This document shows positions 28,701 through 37,403 of a stretch of 64,000 nucleotides of DNA, in pieces (position 1 is the stretch's first letter; every line of letters begins with the position of its first letter). The stretch spans positions 21,585-85,584 of the forward strand of contig JAZREJ010000014.1 in assembly GCA_045660745.1 (NCBI GenBank). Direction: 5' to 3'. Under the pieces are notes generated by a model. It did no database searches. It saw only the letters and a program-made list of their open reading frames with translations, and was not told the DNA's origin. The stretch comes from RGIG6353 sp045660745. Its GTDB lineage: Bacteria; Bacillota; Clostridia; Oscillospirales; SIG627. The translations under genes and the position numbers were made by a program.

Positions 28701-29360
28701 GAGGAGAAGGAGGAACGTCTTCTTTATTTGCGCACCGAGATGAAGAAGCTCGGAAGCGTAAATCTCGAATCAATTGAGGAATACCGAGAGACCAAGGAGC
28801 GTTACGACTTCCTCAAAGCACAGTTTGATGACGCTTCAAATGCAAAGGCGTCTCTTGAAAAGATGATAGTACAGCTTGACACCTCCATGCGCGAGAAGTT
28901 CTCAGAAAGCCTTGTAAAGATACAAAAGGCATTCAAAGAGACCTTCGTTGAGCTTTTCGGAGGAGGAAGTGCGGAAATTATCGTAAGCGGAGAGGACGTG
29001 CTCGAATGCTCGATAGACATCAATGTTCAGCCTCCCGGAAAGATAATAAAGAGCCTTTCGCTCCTTTCCGGAGGCGAGCAAAGTATCGTTGCTATAGCAC
29101 TATACCTTGCAATACTCAGGGTATCCCCATCCCCATTCTGCATCTTTGACGAGATAGAAGCAGCGCTTGATGACGCAAACGTTGCACGTTTCGGTGAATA
29201 CCTTAAGCGTTATTCGCTGTCAACACAGTTTATAGTTATTACACACAGACGAGGCACTATGGAAGCGGCAGACATGCTCTATGGAATCACCATGCAGGAA
29301 AAGGGTGTTTCCGACTACATACGTGTTACTCTTGACGAATATCAGGGAGAAATTAATTAA
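25794..29360 (+). CDS. smc: Chromosome segregation protein SMC
   Basis: A 1188-residue structural-maintenance-of-chromosomes ATPase. The N-terminal head has FLKSLTMHGFKSFPDKT and Walker A GPNGSGKSN near residue 35; the C-terminal head has the signature LSGGEQSIVAIALYLAILR and Walker B CIFDEIEAALDDANV. Long coiled coils flank a hinge near residues 510-660 (GPVSKLIVTDAEYITAIETC, LDGQLINAGGSYTGG). Length is standard. The start at 25794 has AAAGGAGG; a 26-residue upstream extension overlaps the promoter and is not used. The stop overlaps the ftsY start by one base, the usual smc-ftsY order in Firmicutes. Confidence 0.97.
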   Translation: MFLKSLTMHGFKSFPDKTTISFDRGITAIVGPNGSGKSNISDAVRWVLGEMSPKSLRGSKMEDVIFNGTSKRKMAGYAEVTMTLDNTDRKSTFDADEIDVCRRLYRSGESEYYINNKQVRLRDVVDIFLNTGIGREGYSVIGQGKIADVISRKNDERRGIFEEAAGISKLRYQKKEAVSKLEKVGVNLERIGDILTEVESRLPSLKRQSEKAEKYTVLKNERTELEVSSFAARIAAIDKESEKTSENLALEEKTLMETEAAIEESDRLVDVNYLKTGEVKASESRARGERDELLAKLSRAVSELSILENDTAHFETTKKEILSSIEENKEKTVALDEERAAIEKRVSEILTELEENSALKEKNLKETENTRAAILSLRDRVHEAEEAREKILSEKNENDLILKEGESYNAIRRERLDKVSEQKASTEAALKKAVSEKKASEKATDEKSDSLEDIEISLSNDREKLREFEEVCDTLSEKKQKLRLKLLEVNQRRETLERMERLLEGFSGSVKAVMSASELSGIHGPVSKLIVTDAEYITAIETCLGAAMQNIVVENEDAAKAAIAYLKRTNSGRATFLPLTTVKGSLADVSAVKKMRGFISVASELVRCDEKYRDIVNQLLGRTVVCDTIDSATPLARALNFKVRIITLDGQLINAGGSYTGGQSLKSSAILTRRADIEELEREGARYEKEISEINAEISEKQKEKNVIESSFLEREREAELYRRALFEIEKEYSVVLERITTLEESLAAITEEYDSLSHTENVTRDTMSGFVTKKAELEKRLAEATNTREALEREVLSEEERLLALNEEAGELTRQRTELEVESASFSEKCEGISNMKKALESATITSKARLEELDARREGAARSIADKLVEKDGIEKLISAKDEELKALEEKIRTLEAEALDIRANQKSLGEKKETAFKLVTQLKAKVDELALEKTNILTRLAEDYDMDFDMAVVFASSSHSNHTLSKEEKEERLLYLRTEMKKLGSVNLESIEEYRETKERYDFLKAQFDDASNAKASLEKMIVQLDTSMREKFSESLVKIQKAFKETFVELFGGGSAEIIVSGEDVLECSIDINVQPPGKIIKSLSLLSGGEQSIVAIALYLAILRVSPSPFCIFDEIEAALDDANVARFGEYLKRYSLSTQFIVITHRRGTMEAADMLYGITMQEKGVSDYIRVTLDEYQGEIN

Positions 29361-30268
29361 TGGGATTTTTCGAAAAACTCAAGGCGGGACTTAAAAAGAC
29401 AAAAAACGCCGTTATCGAACAAATGAATTCGTTGTTTACCCACTCGGAGCTTGACGATGATTTCTGGGATGAGCTTGAAGAGCTTTTGGTACTTGCCGAC
29501 GTTGGAATAACAGCAGCAGGCGATATAACCGAAGAGCTTCGCGAACGCACCAAGGAAAACAAAATAAAAATTGCCACAGAGGCAAGAGAAATGCTTCTTG
29601 ACATCCTGCGCGAACGCCTTGACTCGGAAAACACGGAGCTTAATCTTTCCACAAAGCCTTCGGTAATACTCGTTATCGGAGTAAACGGTGTCGGAAAGAC
29701 CACCTCCATTGCAAAGATTGCCTCCTACCTCAAGAGCGAGGGTAAGACATGCGTGCTTGCAGCGGCTGACACCTTCCGTGCGGCAGCAATCGACCAGCTT
29801 GCAGTATGGGCAGACAGAGTAGGCGTTGACCTTATCCGCCAAAGTGAGGGAGCCGACCCATCTGCAGTAGTATTCGACGCGGCGGCAGCAGTGCGCAAAA
29901 AGGGTGCCGACGTGCTTATCGTTGACACCGCAGGCAGACTTCACAACAAGAAAAACCTTATGGACGAGCTTGCCAAGATGGACCGAGTCCTTAACCGAGA
30001 GCTTCCGGATGCATCACGCGAAACACTTCTCGTGCTTGATGCCACAACGGGTCAAAATGCCGTAAATCAGGCAAAGGAATTTAAAAAGAGCGCAGACATC
30101 ACGGGACTTGTTCTCACAAAGCTCGACGGCACAGCAAAGGGCGGCGTTGTCTTCTCTGTAAAGAAAGAGCTTGATATACCCGTAAAATTTATAGGTGTCG
30201 GCGAGGGAGTTGAGGATCTTCGTCCCTTTGATTCAAACGACTTTGTAAAGGCTTTGTTTGAGGACTGA
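29360..30268 (+). CDS. ftsY: Signal recognition particle receptor FtsY
   Basis: A 302-residue SRP GTPase that docks ribosomes at the membrane. The N-domain (residues 1-90) is followed by the G-domain: GVNGVGKTTSIAKIASYL (G1), LAAADTFRAAAIDQL (insertion box), DTAGRLHNKKNLMDEL (G3), TKLDGTAKGG (G4) and FIGVGEGVEDLRPFD (G5). There is no long acidic A-domain, the short form normal for Gram-positive bacteria. Confidence 0.97.
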   Translation: MGFFEKLKAGLKKTKNAVIEQMNSLFTHSELDDDFWDELEELLVLADVGITAAGDITEELRERTKENKIKIATEAREMLLDILRERLDSENTELNLSTKPSVILVIGVNGVGKTTSIAKIASYLKSEGKTCVLAAADTFRAAAIDQLAVWADRVGVDLIRQSEGADPSAVVFDAAAAVRKKGADVLIVDTAGRLHNKKNLMDELAKMDRVLNRELPDASRETLLVLDATTGQNAVNQAKEFKKSADITGLVLTKLDGTAKGGVVFSVKKELDIPVKFIGVGEGVEDLRPFDSNDFVKALFED

Positions 30269-30270
30269 AC

Positions 30271-30879
30271 ATGAAAAAACTCGTTTTATCAACAAGAAAC
30301 AAACATAAAATAAAAGAAGTCGAGACAATACTCACCGAATGCCTCGGAGCACAGGTGGAAATACTAAGTCTTGACGATATCAAATTTTATGACGAAATCG
30401 TAGAGGACGGAACAACCTTTGAGGAAAATGCCCTCATCAAGGCAAGAGCCGCCTTTAACAAGAGCGGTATTCCATCCATCGCCGACGATTCGGGACTTGC
30501 TGTAAACGCCCTCGGAGGCGCCCCCGGTATATATTCGGCGCGCTATGCCTCCATTGACGGACAGGACGCAGACGATAACGAAAATAACCGACTGCTTCTC
30601 AAAAATCTTGAAGGCAAAAACGACCGCTCGGCATCCTACGTCTGCGCCATTGCTTACGTTGGTCCCGACGGAGAATTTACCGTAAGAGGAGAGACTTACG
30701 GAAGGATACTTGAAGAGGCTCACGGAGATGGTGGATTTGGATACGATCCATACTTTTTCAGCAATGATGCGGGAGCTCCGTTCGGTATGATATCCGCGGA
30801 AGAAAAGAACAAATACAGTCACAGAAGACGTGCGCTTGAAGCGGCGGCAAAAATTTGGGAGAAAAACAATGACAAGTAA
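30271..30879 (+). CDS. rdgB: Non-canonical purine NTP pyrophosphatase (RdgB/HAM1)
   Basis: A 202-residue house-cleaning enzyme that hydrolyses dITP, XTP and related nucleotides. It has the family opening LVLSTRNKHKIKEVETIL, the substrate loop DGTTFEENALIKARAAF, IADDSGLAVNALGGAPGIYS and GFGYDPYFF. Starts three bases after ftsY. Its 3' end overlaps the YhbY gene by 11 bases. Confidence 0.95.
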   Translation: MKKLVLSTRNKHKIKEVETILTECLGAQVEILSLDDIKFYDEIVEDGTTFEENALIKARAAFNKSGIPSIADDSGLAVNALGGAPGIYSARYASIDGQDADDNENNRLLLKNLEGKNDRSASYVCAIAYVGPDGEFTVRGETYGRILEEAHGDGGFGYDPYFFSNDAGAPFGMISAEEKNKYSHRRRALEAAAKIWEKNNDK

Positions 30880-31159
30880 ACAGCGTTCATACCTTAAAGG
30901 ACTCGCAATGTCAGAGCAGGCTATTTTTCAGCTTGGAAAGGGCGACATTGACGAGAATTTCATAAAGCAGATAGACTCAGCTCTCGAAGCGCGTGAGCTT
31001 ATAAAAATATCCTGTCTGCAAACACATATCGAAGGCCCGCACGCGGCGGCTGAAATACTTGCCGACGAAACGGGTGCAGACGTCGTACAAATCATCGGTT
31101 CAAAGATAGTTTTGTACCGTGAGAGTCGAGAGAATAAAAAAATCGTTCTCCCAAAATGA
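30869..31159 (+). CDS. yhbY: YhbY-type CRM-domain RNA-binding protein
   Basis: A 96-residue protein that forms a single CRM domain, associated with pre-50S ribosomes in other bacteria. MTSKQRSYLKGLAMSEQAIF and the GxxG-like loop IFQLGKGDIDENF are typical. The ATG at 30869 lies inside the end of rdgB; an upstream in-frame start is also possible but lies further into rdgB. The stop overlaps nadD by four bases. The order yhbY-nadD-yqeK is conserved in Firmicutes. Confidence 0.93.
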   Translation: MTSKQRSYLKGLAMSEQAIFQLGKGDIDENFIKQIDSALEARELIKISCLQTHIEGPHAAAEILADETGADVVQIIGSKIVLYRESRENKKIVLPK

Positions 31160-31761
31160 GAACAGGCATTTTCGGAGGCACCTTCAATCCCCCGCACAAG
31201 GGGCACGCCGAGGCGCTCAGGTGCTTTATAAAATCGGCACATCTTGACAGAGTTCTCGTAATTCCGTCATTTCTTCCGCCTCACAAAGCTCTTCCGGAGA
31301 AAAGGGCAGAATTTGAGGACAGACTTGAAATGTGCAAGCTCGCTTTTTCAGAGCATTCAAAGCTTTGTGAAATTATTTTTTCTGATATCGAAAAGACTCT
31401 GTTTTTAAAAACAGGCGAAAAGAATTACACGTTCAAAACACTTGCGGAACTTAAGAAGGATTCAGACAGTACATTCTGCCTGTTTGTGGGAACGGATATG
31501 CTCCTCACCTTCGCATCATGGAAAAACACCGAGTATCTTTTGGCTAACGCAGAGCTTTGGGTAATGCCGAGAGGAGATGCAAAAGACGGTGAGATAGAAT
31601 CCGAAAAAGTAAGACTTTCGGAAAAATATCCGACGTCCTCCATATTTATGATAAACGACGAACCGCTCCCCGCATCCTCCACCGAGGTACGTGCCGGATG
31701 TCTTTCACTCATTGACGCAAGAGTCAGAGAATATATTGTAAGCCGAGGTCTTTACCAATGA
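31156..31761 (+). CDS. nadD: Nicotinate-nucleotide adenylyltransferase
   Basis: A 201-residue enzyme of NAD synthesis. The nucleotidyltransferase motif GIFGGTFNPPHKGHAEAL at the N-terminus carries the HxGH histidines, and the C-terminal SSTEVRAG resembles the ISSTxIR motif. The later part FWPxx is replaced by ELWVMPRGD, as in the family. Overlaps yqeK by four bases. Confidence 0.95.
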   Translation: MRTGIFGGTFNPPHKGHAEALRCFIKSAHLDRVLVIPSFLPPHKALPEKRAEFEDRLEMCKLAFSEHSKLCEIIFSDIEKTLFLKTGEKNYTFKTLAELKKDSDSTFCLFVGTDMLLTFASWKNTEYLLANAELWVMPRGDAKDGEIESEKVRLSEKYPTSSIFMINDEPLPASSTEVRAGCLSLIDARVREYIVSRGLYQ

Positions 31762-32360
31762 CAGGTCTTATAGAGAAAATGAAAAAAGTCCTACCCGAGT
31801 CAAGGTTTACACACGTTATGGCAGTAGTCGAGGAGGCTGAATTTCTCGCACAGGCAGTAGGATGTAAATCTTTTGATACGCTTATCAGAGCAGCAATACT
31901 CCACGACTGCACAAAACCGCTTACCTACTCGGAGCAGATAAGCTTTGCCGAAAAATACTCATACCCTCTCACCGAAGACGACCTTCGCTCCCCCGAAGTG
32001 CTTCACTCTGTAACCGGAGCATTGGCGGCACGCTATGAATTTGGCGAAACGGATGAAGTGGCAAGTCTCATTTTCTTTCACACAACAGGAAAGGCTGACA
32101 TGAGCCTTTTTGAAAAGATACTTTTTATTTCGGATTATACCGAACACACCCGCCGTCACGACGTATGCCGTGCCGAGCGTGAGTTATTACACAACGGTCT
32201 TGAAAAAGCGCGTTCAAACGAAGAAAGAATAAAGCTTCTTGATATATCCGCTCTTCGTATTCTCGAAAACACCGTCTCCCACCTCAAGGAGAAAAAGGTG
32301 TTTATCCACCCCGATACAATTCGTGCCATTGATTTTTTGAAAACGCAAGGAGAATCATGA
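31758..32360 (+). CDS. yqeK: HD-domain diadenosine-polyphosphate hydrolase-like protein YqeK
   Basis: A 200-residue HD-domain protein. Metal ligands are visible in FTHVMAVVEEAEFL, AAILHDCTKPLTY (HD), EVLHSVTGALAARYEFG and LFISDYTEHTRR. Characterised members are symmetrical Ap4A hydrolases. Lies between nadD and an LCP-family gene, with four-base overlaps at both ends. Confidence 0.92.
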   Translation: MTGLIEKMKKVLPESRFTHVMAVVEEAEFLAQAVGCKSFDTLIRAAILHDCTKPLTYSEQISFAEKYSYPLTEDDLRSPEVLHSVTGALAARYEFGETDEVASLIFFHTTGKADMSLFEKILFISDYTEHTRRHDVCRAERELLHNGLEKARSNEERIKLLDISALRILENTVSHLKEKKVFIHPDTIRAIDFLKTQGES

Positions 32361-34108
32361 AAGAAGAAAAAAAGAGAGCAGGAAAGACTCCCGACCGAAG
32401 CCGTATAAAAAGAGAGGTCACAAGTCTTAAAGCTTTAAAAAATAAAGAAAACACAGAAAAAACTGCGGTGTCTACTGTTGTAGAATCTCCCCCGATTGAA
32501 AAAACGGAAACAAAAAAAGAAAAGAAAACAGAAGCACCAATCACCGAAGCTCCCGTTTTAAAGACTAAAGGGAAAAAGCAAAAAAAGAAACGCAAAAGCA
32601 AATTTTTCAACAAATACACCATTATACTGTTATCTCTTTTGTTGATAATAGTAATAGGCTTAGCAAGTCTTTACATCTGGTACAGAAATGCAACAGTCTC
32701 TTGGGATTCACGCAATCCTTTCAAGAATAAGCCCGAATTTTTGCAAAGCTTTTCAGCAAAAGACGACAATCCTTTCTGGATGGATTGCTGTCTTGCAAAT
32801 TACTTCAGAACATCAACACCCCCGGAGCCTGTTGAAGGAGTAATAAGAAACAAAAACTCATACAATATACTCGTTATAGGTAAGGACAGAGTCGGACTTA
32901 ACACCGATGTTATGATGGTACTCAACTTCAACAGTGCCACACAAAAAATAAATCTCTTACAAATTCCACGCGACACCTACGTTGAGGATAGTGTAAATAA
33001 GGTGGGAAATAAGAGAATCAACGCAATATACGCGCACTGGATAAGCCAGAACAGAAAGAATTACAAAACACTTAACGAAACCTACGAGGCAGGTCTTTCA
33101 TATCTTGAAAAAACCATCGAATCAACCTTCGGTATTACCATCGACCATCACTGCATGATAGATTTAAACGGATTTGTCAAGATAATCGACGCAATAGGCG
33201 GTGTTCCAATGAACGTTCCGAGCAACATGTATTACGTTGACGAGGAACAGGGACTTTATATCAACCTTAAAAAGGGTCAGCAGACCCTCTCGGGTAAGGA
33301 TGCGGAAGGCTTTGTAAGATTCAGAAGCGGATACGCTATGGGAGACCTCGGAAGAGTAGACGCGCAGAAGCTGTTCATGGCGGCACTCCTTGAAAAGCTT
33401 ACAAGCTCGGATTGGTACACCTTTGACAAGCTCACTGACGTTGCATCCCTTGTACTCGATTACTGTACTACCACCATGACGCTCACGGATATCCTGGGAT
33501 ATATCAAGCTGATTGACTTCGGTACTCTCGGTGCCGATTCGATAACCTTCTATACCGCCGCAGGTGAGCCGTTTACGGGATCGGGAGGTGCAGCGCTGTA
33601 TTCTCTTTATACAAAAGAAAACCTTGAAATAATCAACTCAGCATTCAACGTTTATAACGTGGATATAGACGAAAGTCATATTTCGCTTGTAGAACAGGTG
33701 AAATCAGGATATTGGAATCCTAACGTTTCTGGATACACACCCGATGACGTAAAAGATAATCAACCCCACGTATGGGGAGGAGGCTCAAGCACAACAAAGC
33801 CTTCAACCCCATCGGAGGACGATAAACCTGTAGAGGGTGATGAACCTACAGTGGATGATGAACCTACAGTGGACGATGAACCTACAGTAGACGATGACCC
33901 TACAGTAGACGATGAACCTACAGGGGACGATGAACCTACAGTGGATGATGAACCTACAGAGGACGATGAACCTACAGTAGATGATGAACCTACAGTAGAT
34001 GATGAACCTGTAGAGGACGAAGAACCTCCCACCCCCGAAAAGCCATATAATCCGGATGAACCTACGGTAGAAATACCGGCTTCTGGTGCAAACCTTATCA
34101 TTACATAA
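32357..34108 (+). CDS. LytR-CpsA-Psr (LCP) family cell-wall glycopolymer ligase with acidic repeat tail
   Basis: A 583-residue membrane protein. Residues 1-85 are cytoplasmic and rich in lysine and glutamate, residues 88-108 form the anchor (IILLSLLLIIVIGLASLYIW), and the extracellular LCP domain spans about 165-330 with NILVIGKDRVGLNTDVMMVL, INLLQIPRDTYVE and a GDLGRVDAQKLFM segment. LCP proteins attach teichoic acid, capsule or other undecaprenyl-linked polymers to peptidoglycan. After it, residues 496-555 are ten copies of EPTVDD-like hexapeptides and a proline-rich end. The position between yqeK and rsfS is known from other Clostridia. The repeat tail is probably an acidic spacer at the wall surface. 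Confidence 0.88.
   Translation: MKEEKKRAGKTPDRSRIKREVTSLKALKNKENTEKTAVSTVVESPPIEKTETKKEKKTEAPITEAPVLKTKGKKQKKKRKSKFFNKYTIILLSLLLIIVIGLASLYIWYRNATVSWDSRNPFKNKPEFLQSFSAKDDNPFWMDCCLANYFRTSTPPEPVEGVIRNKNSYNILVIGKDRVGLNTDVMMVLNFNSATQKINLLQIPRDTYVEDSVNKVGNKRINAIYAHWISQNRKNYKTLNETYEAGLSYLEKTIESTFGITIDHHCMIDLNGFVKIIDAIGGVPMNVPSNMYYVDEEQGLYINLKKGQQTLSGKDAEGFVRFRSGYAMGDLGRVDAQKLFMAALLEKLTSSDWYTFDKLTDVASLVLDYCTTTMTLTDILGYIKLIDFGTLGADSITFYTAAGEPFTGSGGAALYSLYTKENLEIINSAFNVYNVDIDESHISLVEQVKSGYWNPNVSGYTPDDVKDNQPHVWGGGSSTTKPSTPSEDDKPVEGDEPTVDDEPTVDDEPTVDDDPTVDDEPTGDDEPTVDDEPTEDDEPTVDDEPTVDDEPVEDEEPPTPEKPYNPDEPTVEIPASGANLIIT
33842..34021 (+). repeat. Ten tandem 18-bp units encoding EPTVDD-like hexapeptides
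   Basis: The unit GAACCTACAGTGGATGAT and close variants occur ten times in frame within the LCP gene. Variation includes DPTVDD, EPTGDD, EPTEDD and EPVEDE. Near-identical DNA units imply copy-number change by slippage or recombination. Confidence 0.93.
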
Positions 34109-34129
34109 AATTAAAGTCAGGAGAAAAAT

Positions 34130-34492
34130 ATGGATAAAGAATACTCAAAAACACTTTCGGAAGATATAGTAAAGATACTTGATGACAAAAAAGCCTACAA
34201 CATTAAGCTTCTTCACGTTGTGGAGCAGACCGTAATTGCCGACTATTTCGTTCTTGCAAACGGTTCAAGCTCAACTCAGATAAGAGCGCTTGCGGATGAG
34301 GTTGAATTCAAGCTCGGTGAAAAGGGTATCCCCTTGACCCGTCGCGAGGGATACGTTTCCTCTGATTGGATAGTGCTTGACTATGATTGCGTGCTCGTTC
34401 ACATATTCTCACGAGAAGCACGTGACACGTTCAACCTTGAAAAACTATGGGCTGACGCCGTAGATGTTGACATTTCAGGGCTTTTAGTATAA
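34130..34492 (+). CDS. rsfS: Ribosomal silencing factor RsfS
   Basis: A 120-residue protein of the RsfS/Iojap family that binds L14 and blocks subunit joining in starved cells. ADYFVLANGSSSTQIRALAD and REGYVSSDWIVLDYDCVLVH are characteristic. Ribosome site AGGAGA precedes the ATG. It lies 21 bases after the LCP gene and about 40 bases before leuS. Confidence 0.95.
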   Translation: MDKEYSKTLSEDIVKILDDKKAYNIKLLHVVEQTVIADYFVLANGSSSTQIRALADEVEFKLGEKGIPLTRREGYVSSDWIVLDYDCVLVHIFSREARDTFNLEKLWADAVDVDISGLLV

Positions 34493-34534
34493 AATTAAAA
34501 CTTGTTAAAGAAAAACTGACAGAGGTAAAATAAA

Positions 34535-36931
34535 ATGAAACACGATTTTAAGCAAATCGAGAAAAAATGGCAAGATATATGGGAAGAAAAGAAGATATTT
34601 GAAGCCGAGGACAATTCCTCGAAGCCCAAATTCTTCGGACTTGTTGAATTCCCTTATCCCAGCGGTGCGGGAATGCACGTCGGACACATAAAGGCTTATT
34701 CCGGACTTGAAGTTATCAGCCGTAAAAAGAGGATGCAGGGCTACAACGTCCTTTTCCCTATCGGCTTTGATGCTTTCGGTCTTCCTACCGAGAACTCGGC
34801 TATCAAGTTTAACACCCATCCCAGAATACTTACAGACCAAAACATTGAAAAGTTTACAAACCAATTAAAGCGTGTCGGCTTCTCGTTTGACTGGACAAGA
34901 ACCATCGACACTACAGACGAGGATTACTACAGATGGACTCAGCACATATTCCTCGAGCTCTTCAAAAACGGTCTTGCGTACCGTGATACAGCACTTGTAA
35001 ACTACTGTCCTCACTGTAAGGTAGTTCTCTCCAACGAGGACTCTCAGGGCGGTAAGTGTGATATCTGTCACAACGATATCGTGCAGAAGTCCAAGGACGT
35101 ATGGTATCTCAGAATAACCAAATACGCTGACAGGCTCCTTGAGGGGCTTGAAACTGTTGATTACCTTCCTCAGGTCAAGCAGCAGCAGGTCAACTGGATA
35201 GGTAAATCCACAGGTGCCTTCGTAAACTTCAAGGTAGGCGGCACCGATGAAAACCTCCGCATATACACTACCCGCCCCGATACGCTTTTCGGAGTTACAT
35301 TCATGGTAATCGCGCCTGAGCATCCCATGCTTGAGCGTGTTCGCGAAAAGATTACAAACTTTGATGCTATCGAAGCCTACCGTGAGGAATGTGCAAAGAA
35401 AACCGAATTCCAGCGCACACAGCTCAACAAGGACAAGACAGGCGTTAAGATAGAGGGCATCTGCGGTATCAATCCTCTTAACGGAAAAGAAATCCCCATC
35501 TACATTGCCGACTACGTAATGATGGGCTACGGAACAGGTGCTATCATGGCAGTACCCGCACACGATGAGCGTGACTGGGAATTTGCAAAGAAGTTCGGAA
35601 TTGATATAATTGAGGTAATCAAAGGAGGAGACATCTCTGTCGAGGCTTATGCTGGCGACGGCGAGATGGTAAACTCCGAATTTCTCAACGGATACACCAA
35701 CAAGAAGGACTCTATCAAGCGCATGATTGAGCACCTTGAAGAAAAGGGCATCGGTGAAGAAGGCGTTCAGTACAAGATGAAGGACTGGGCATTCAACCGT
35801 CAGAGATACTGGGGTGAGCCCATTCCGATCGTACACTGTCCCAAGTGCGGAATGGTCCCTGTACCCGAGGAGGAGCTTCCCTTAAGGCTCCCCGAGGTCA
35901 AGAACTTTGAACCCGGTGAGGGCGGTGAGTCTCCCCTTGCAAAGATTCCCGAATTTGTCAACTGTAAATGTCCCGTCTGTGGCGAGGATGCAAAGCGTGA
36001 GACAGACACCATGCCTCAGTGGGCAGGCTCGTCCTGGTACTTCCTCCGCTACATCGACCCGAAGAACGATAAGTGTCTTGCAGATCCGGAAAAGCTCAAA
36101 TACTGGATGCCTGTTGACTGGTACAACGGCGGTATGGAGCACGTAACAAGACATATGATATACTCCCGTTTCTGGCACAAATTCCTTTACGATATGGGAG
36201 AAGTCAACACAGAAGAGCCTTACGCAAAGAGAACGGCTCAGGGTCTTATTCTCGGTCCGGACGGTGAGAAAATGTCCAAATCACGAGGAAACGTAATCGA
36301 TCCGAATGAGGTTGTAGACCAGTACGGAGCAGACGTTCTGCGTACCTATATACTCTTTATGGGCGACTACGGCGCGGCGGCTCCCTGGTCGGAAAACAGC
36401 ATCAAGGGATGCAAACGTTTCCTTGACAGGTTCTGCGGACTTGTTGAAATGGCCAAGGGCAACGGAGCAACCCCAGAGCTTGAGAGTGCATTCCATAAGA
36501 CCGTAAAGAAGGTCAACCTTGATATCGACGATATGAAGTTCAACACCGCTATCGCCGCAATGATGACCCTCATCAATGACATATATGACCATGGCTCTCT
36601 CACACATGACGAGCTTCTCACATTTGCCGGTATTCTCTGTCCCTTCGCTCCTCACGTCGCTGAAGAGGTCTGGGAGATAATGGGCGGCAAGGGACTCTGC
36701 TCTGCATCTGCATTCCCCACATGGGACGAGGCAAAGTGTGAAGACAAGACCGTCGAGATTGTAGTTCAACTCATGGGCAAGGTAAGAGCAAAGCTCAACG
36801 TTCCCACCGATATCTCCAAGGAGGAGGCAATCGCACAAGCAAAGGCTGCTGTTGCATCGATGATTGAGGGACACACCGTAGTAAAAGAAATTTACGTTCC
36901 GGGAAAACTTGTAAATCTCGTTATTAAATAA
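34535..36931 (+). CDS. leuS: Leucyl-tRNA synthetase
   Basis: A 798-residue class I synthetase. The HIGH-type motif HVGHIKAYS stands near residue 48 after EFPYPSGAGM, and the KMSKS-type motif GEKMSKSRGNVIDP near residue 577. The CP1 editing domain lies around residues 220-410 (TTRPDTLFGVTFMVIAPEH, MAVPAHDERDWEFAKKFG). Two zinc-ribbon CxxC pairs (CPHC...CDIC and CPKC...CPVC) are present. Length is normal for a bacterial LeuS. No T-box leader fits in the 42-base upstream gap. Confidence 0.97.
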   Translation: MKHDFKQIEKKWQDIWEEKKIFEAEDNSSKPKFFGLVEFPYPSGAGMHVGHIKAYSGLEVISRKKRMQGYNVLFPIGFDAFGLPTENSAIKFNTHPRILTDQNIEKFTNQLKRVGFSFDWTRTIDTTDEDYYRWTQHIFLELFKNGLAYRDTALVNYCPHCKVVLSNEDSQGGKCDICHNDIVQKSKDVWYLRITKYADRLLEGLETVDYLPQVKQQQVNWIGKSTGAFVNFKVGGTDENLRIYTTRPDTLFGVTFMVIAPEHPMLERVREKITNFDAIEAYREECAKKTEFQRTQLNKDKTGVKIEGICGINPLNGKEIPIYIADYVMMGYGTGAIMAVPAHDERDWEFAKKFGIDIIEVIKGGDISVEAYAGDGEMVNSEFLNGYTNKKDSIKRMIEHLEEKGIGEEGVQYKMKDWAFNRQRYWGEPIPIVHCPKCGMVPVPEEELPLRLPEVKNFEPGEGGESPLAKIPEFVNCKCPVCGEDAKRETDTMPQWAGSSWYFLRYIDPKNDKCLADPEKLKYWMPVDWYNGGMEHVTRHMIYSRFWHKFLYDMGEVNTEEPYAKRTAQGLILGPDGEKMSKSRGNVIDPNEVVDQYGADVLRTYILFMGDYGAAAPWSENSIKGCKRFLDRFCGLVEMAKGNGATPELESAFHKTVKKVNLDIDDMKFNTAIAAMMTLINDIYDHGSLTHDELLTFAGILCPFAPHVAEEVWEIMGGKGLCSASAFPTWDEAKCEDKTVEIVVQLMGKVRAKLNVPTDISKEEAIAQAKAAVASMIEGHTVVKEIYVPGKLVNLVIK

Positions 36932-36940
36932 GTATAAACA

Positions 36941-36970
36941 GAGAGGTGTTTTAAAAAAGCACCTCCTCTT
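36941..36970 (+). terminator. Weak terminator-like hairpin after leuS
   Basis: GAGGTG and CACCTC pair across an A/T-rich loop and are followed by CTCTTTA rather than a clean T run. The rest of the gap to rpsU (about 240 bases from leuS) is A/T-rich and holds only the rpsU promoter. Confidence 0.4.
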
Positions 36971-37078
36971 TACCCCCATCCAAAGACTTAGTAATGAGGC
37001 AAAAAGAAGTTCATTTTGTATATGTATAAATAAATTTCAATTATTTTTGAAAAAGTTTTAAAAATTACAAAAAACATC

Positions 37079-37107
37079 TTGACACTTTTCCCATTATATA
37101 GTATAAT
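37079..37107 (+). promoter_or_regulatory. Consensus sigma-A promoter of rpsU
   Basis: TTGACA, 17 bases, TATAAT: a perfect match to both consensus hexamers with ideal spacing, in line with strong expression of a ribosomal protein gene. Confidence 0.88.
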
Positions 37108-37173
37108 TTCGGATGAATACTAAATTCGTTATGAGAATAATTTCTCTTTGAATGGCAAAGGGAGGGATATAAA

Positions 37174-37350
37174 GTGGCAGAAGTAAAAGTAAAAGAAAAC
37201 GAATCTCTTGACAGTGCTATCCGCAGATTCAAAAGACAGTGCGCAAGAAGTGGAGTTTTATCTGAACTTCGTAAGCGTGAGTGCTATGAAAAGCCCAGCG
37301 TAAAGCGTAAGAAGAAATCCGAAGCTGCACGCAAGCGCAAGTACAAATAA
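37174..37350 (+). CDS. rpsU: 30S ribosomal protein S21
   Basis: A 58-residue basic protein read from a GTG start preceded by GGGAGGG. The sequence opens MAEVKVKENESLDSAIRRFK and ends in a lysine/arginine-rich tail with KPSVKRKKKSEAARKRKYK, the normal S21 pattern and length. It is a single-gene unit between its own promoter and a terminator. Confidence 0.96.
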   Translation: MAEVKVKENESLDSAIRRFKRQCARSGVLSELRKRECYEKPSVKRKKKSEAARKRKYK

Positions 37351-37363
37351 GCAAATCGGTTTT

Positions 37364-37396
37364 GCCAACCCTGTCTTTTACAGGGTTGGCTTTACT
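37364..37396 (+). terminator. Terminator of rpsU
   Basis: GCCAACCCTGT and ACAGGGTTGGC form a perfect 11-bp stem with a 5-base loop, followed by TTTACT. Confidence 0.85.
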
Positions 37397-37403
37397 AATT
37401 AAA

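Noticed and set aside
33842..34021. Possible CRISPR array
   Set aside because: The repeats are contiguous in-frame coding units without spacers.
33760..34101. Serine/valine-rich open frame on the minus strand
   Set aside because: It is the antisense reading of the EPTVDD repeat; repeat structure keeps the frame open.
34865..35836. Long minus-strand open frame inside leuS
   Set aside because: Shadow of a well-supported gene; no promoter or ribosome site.
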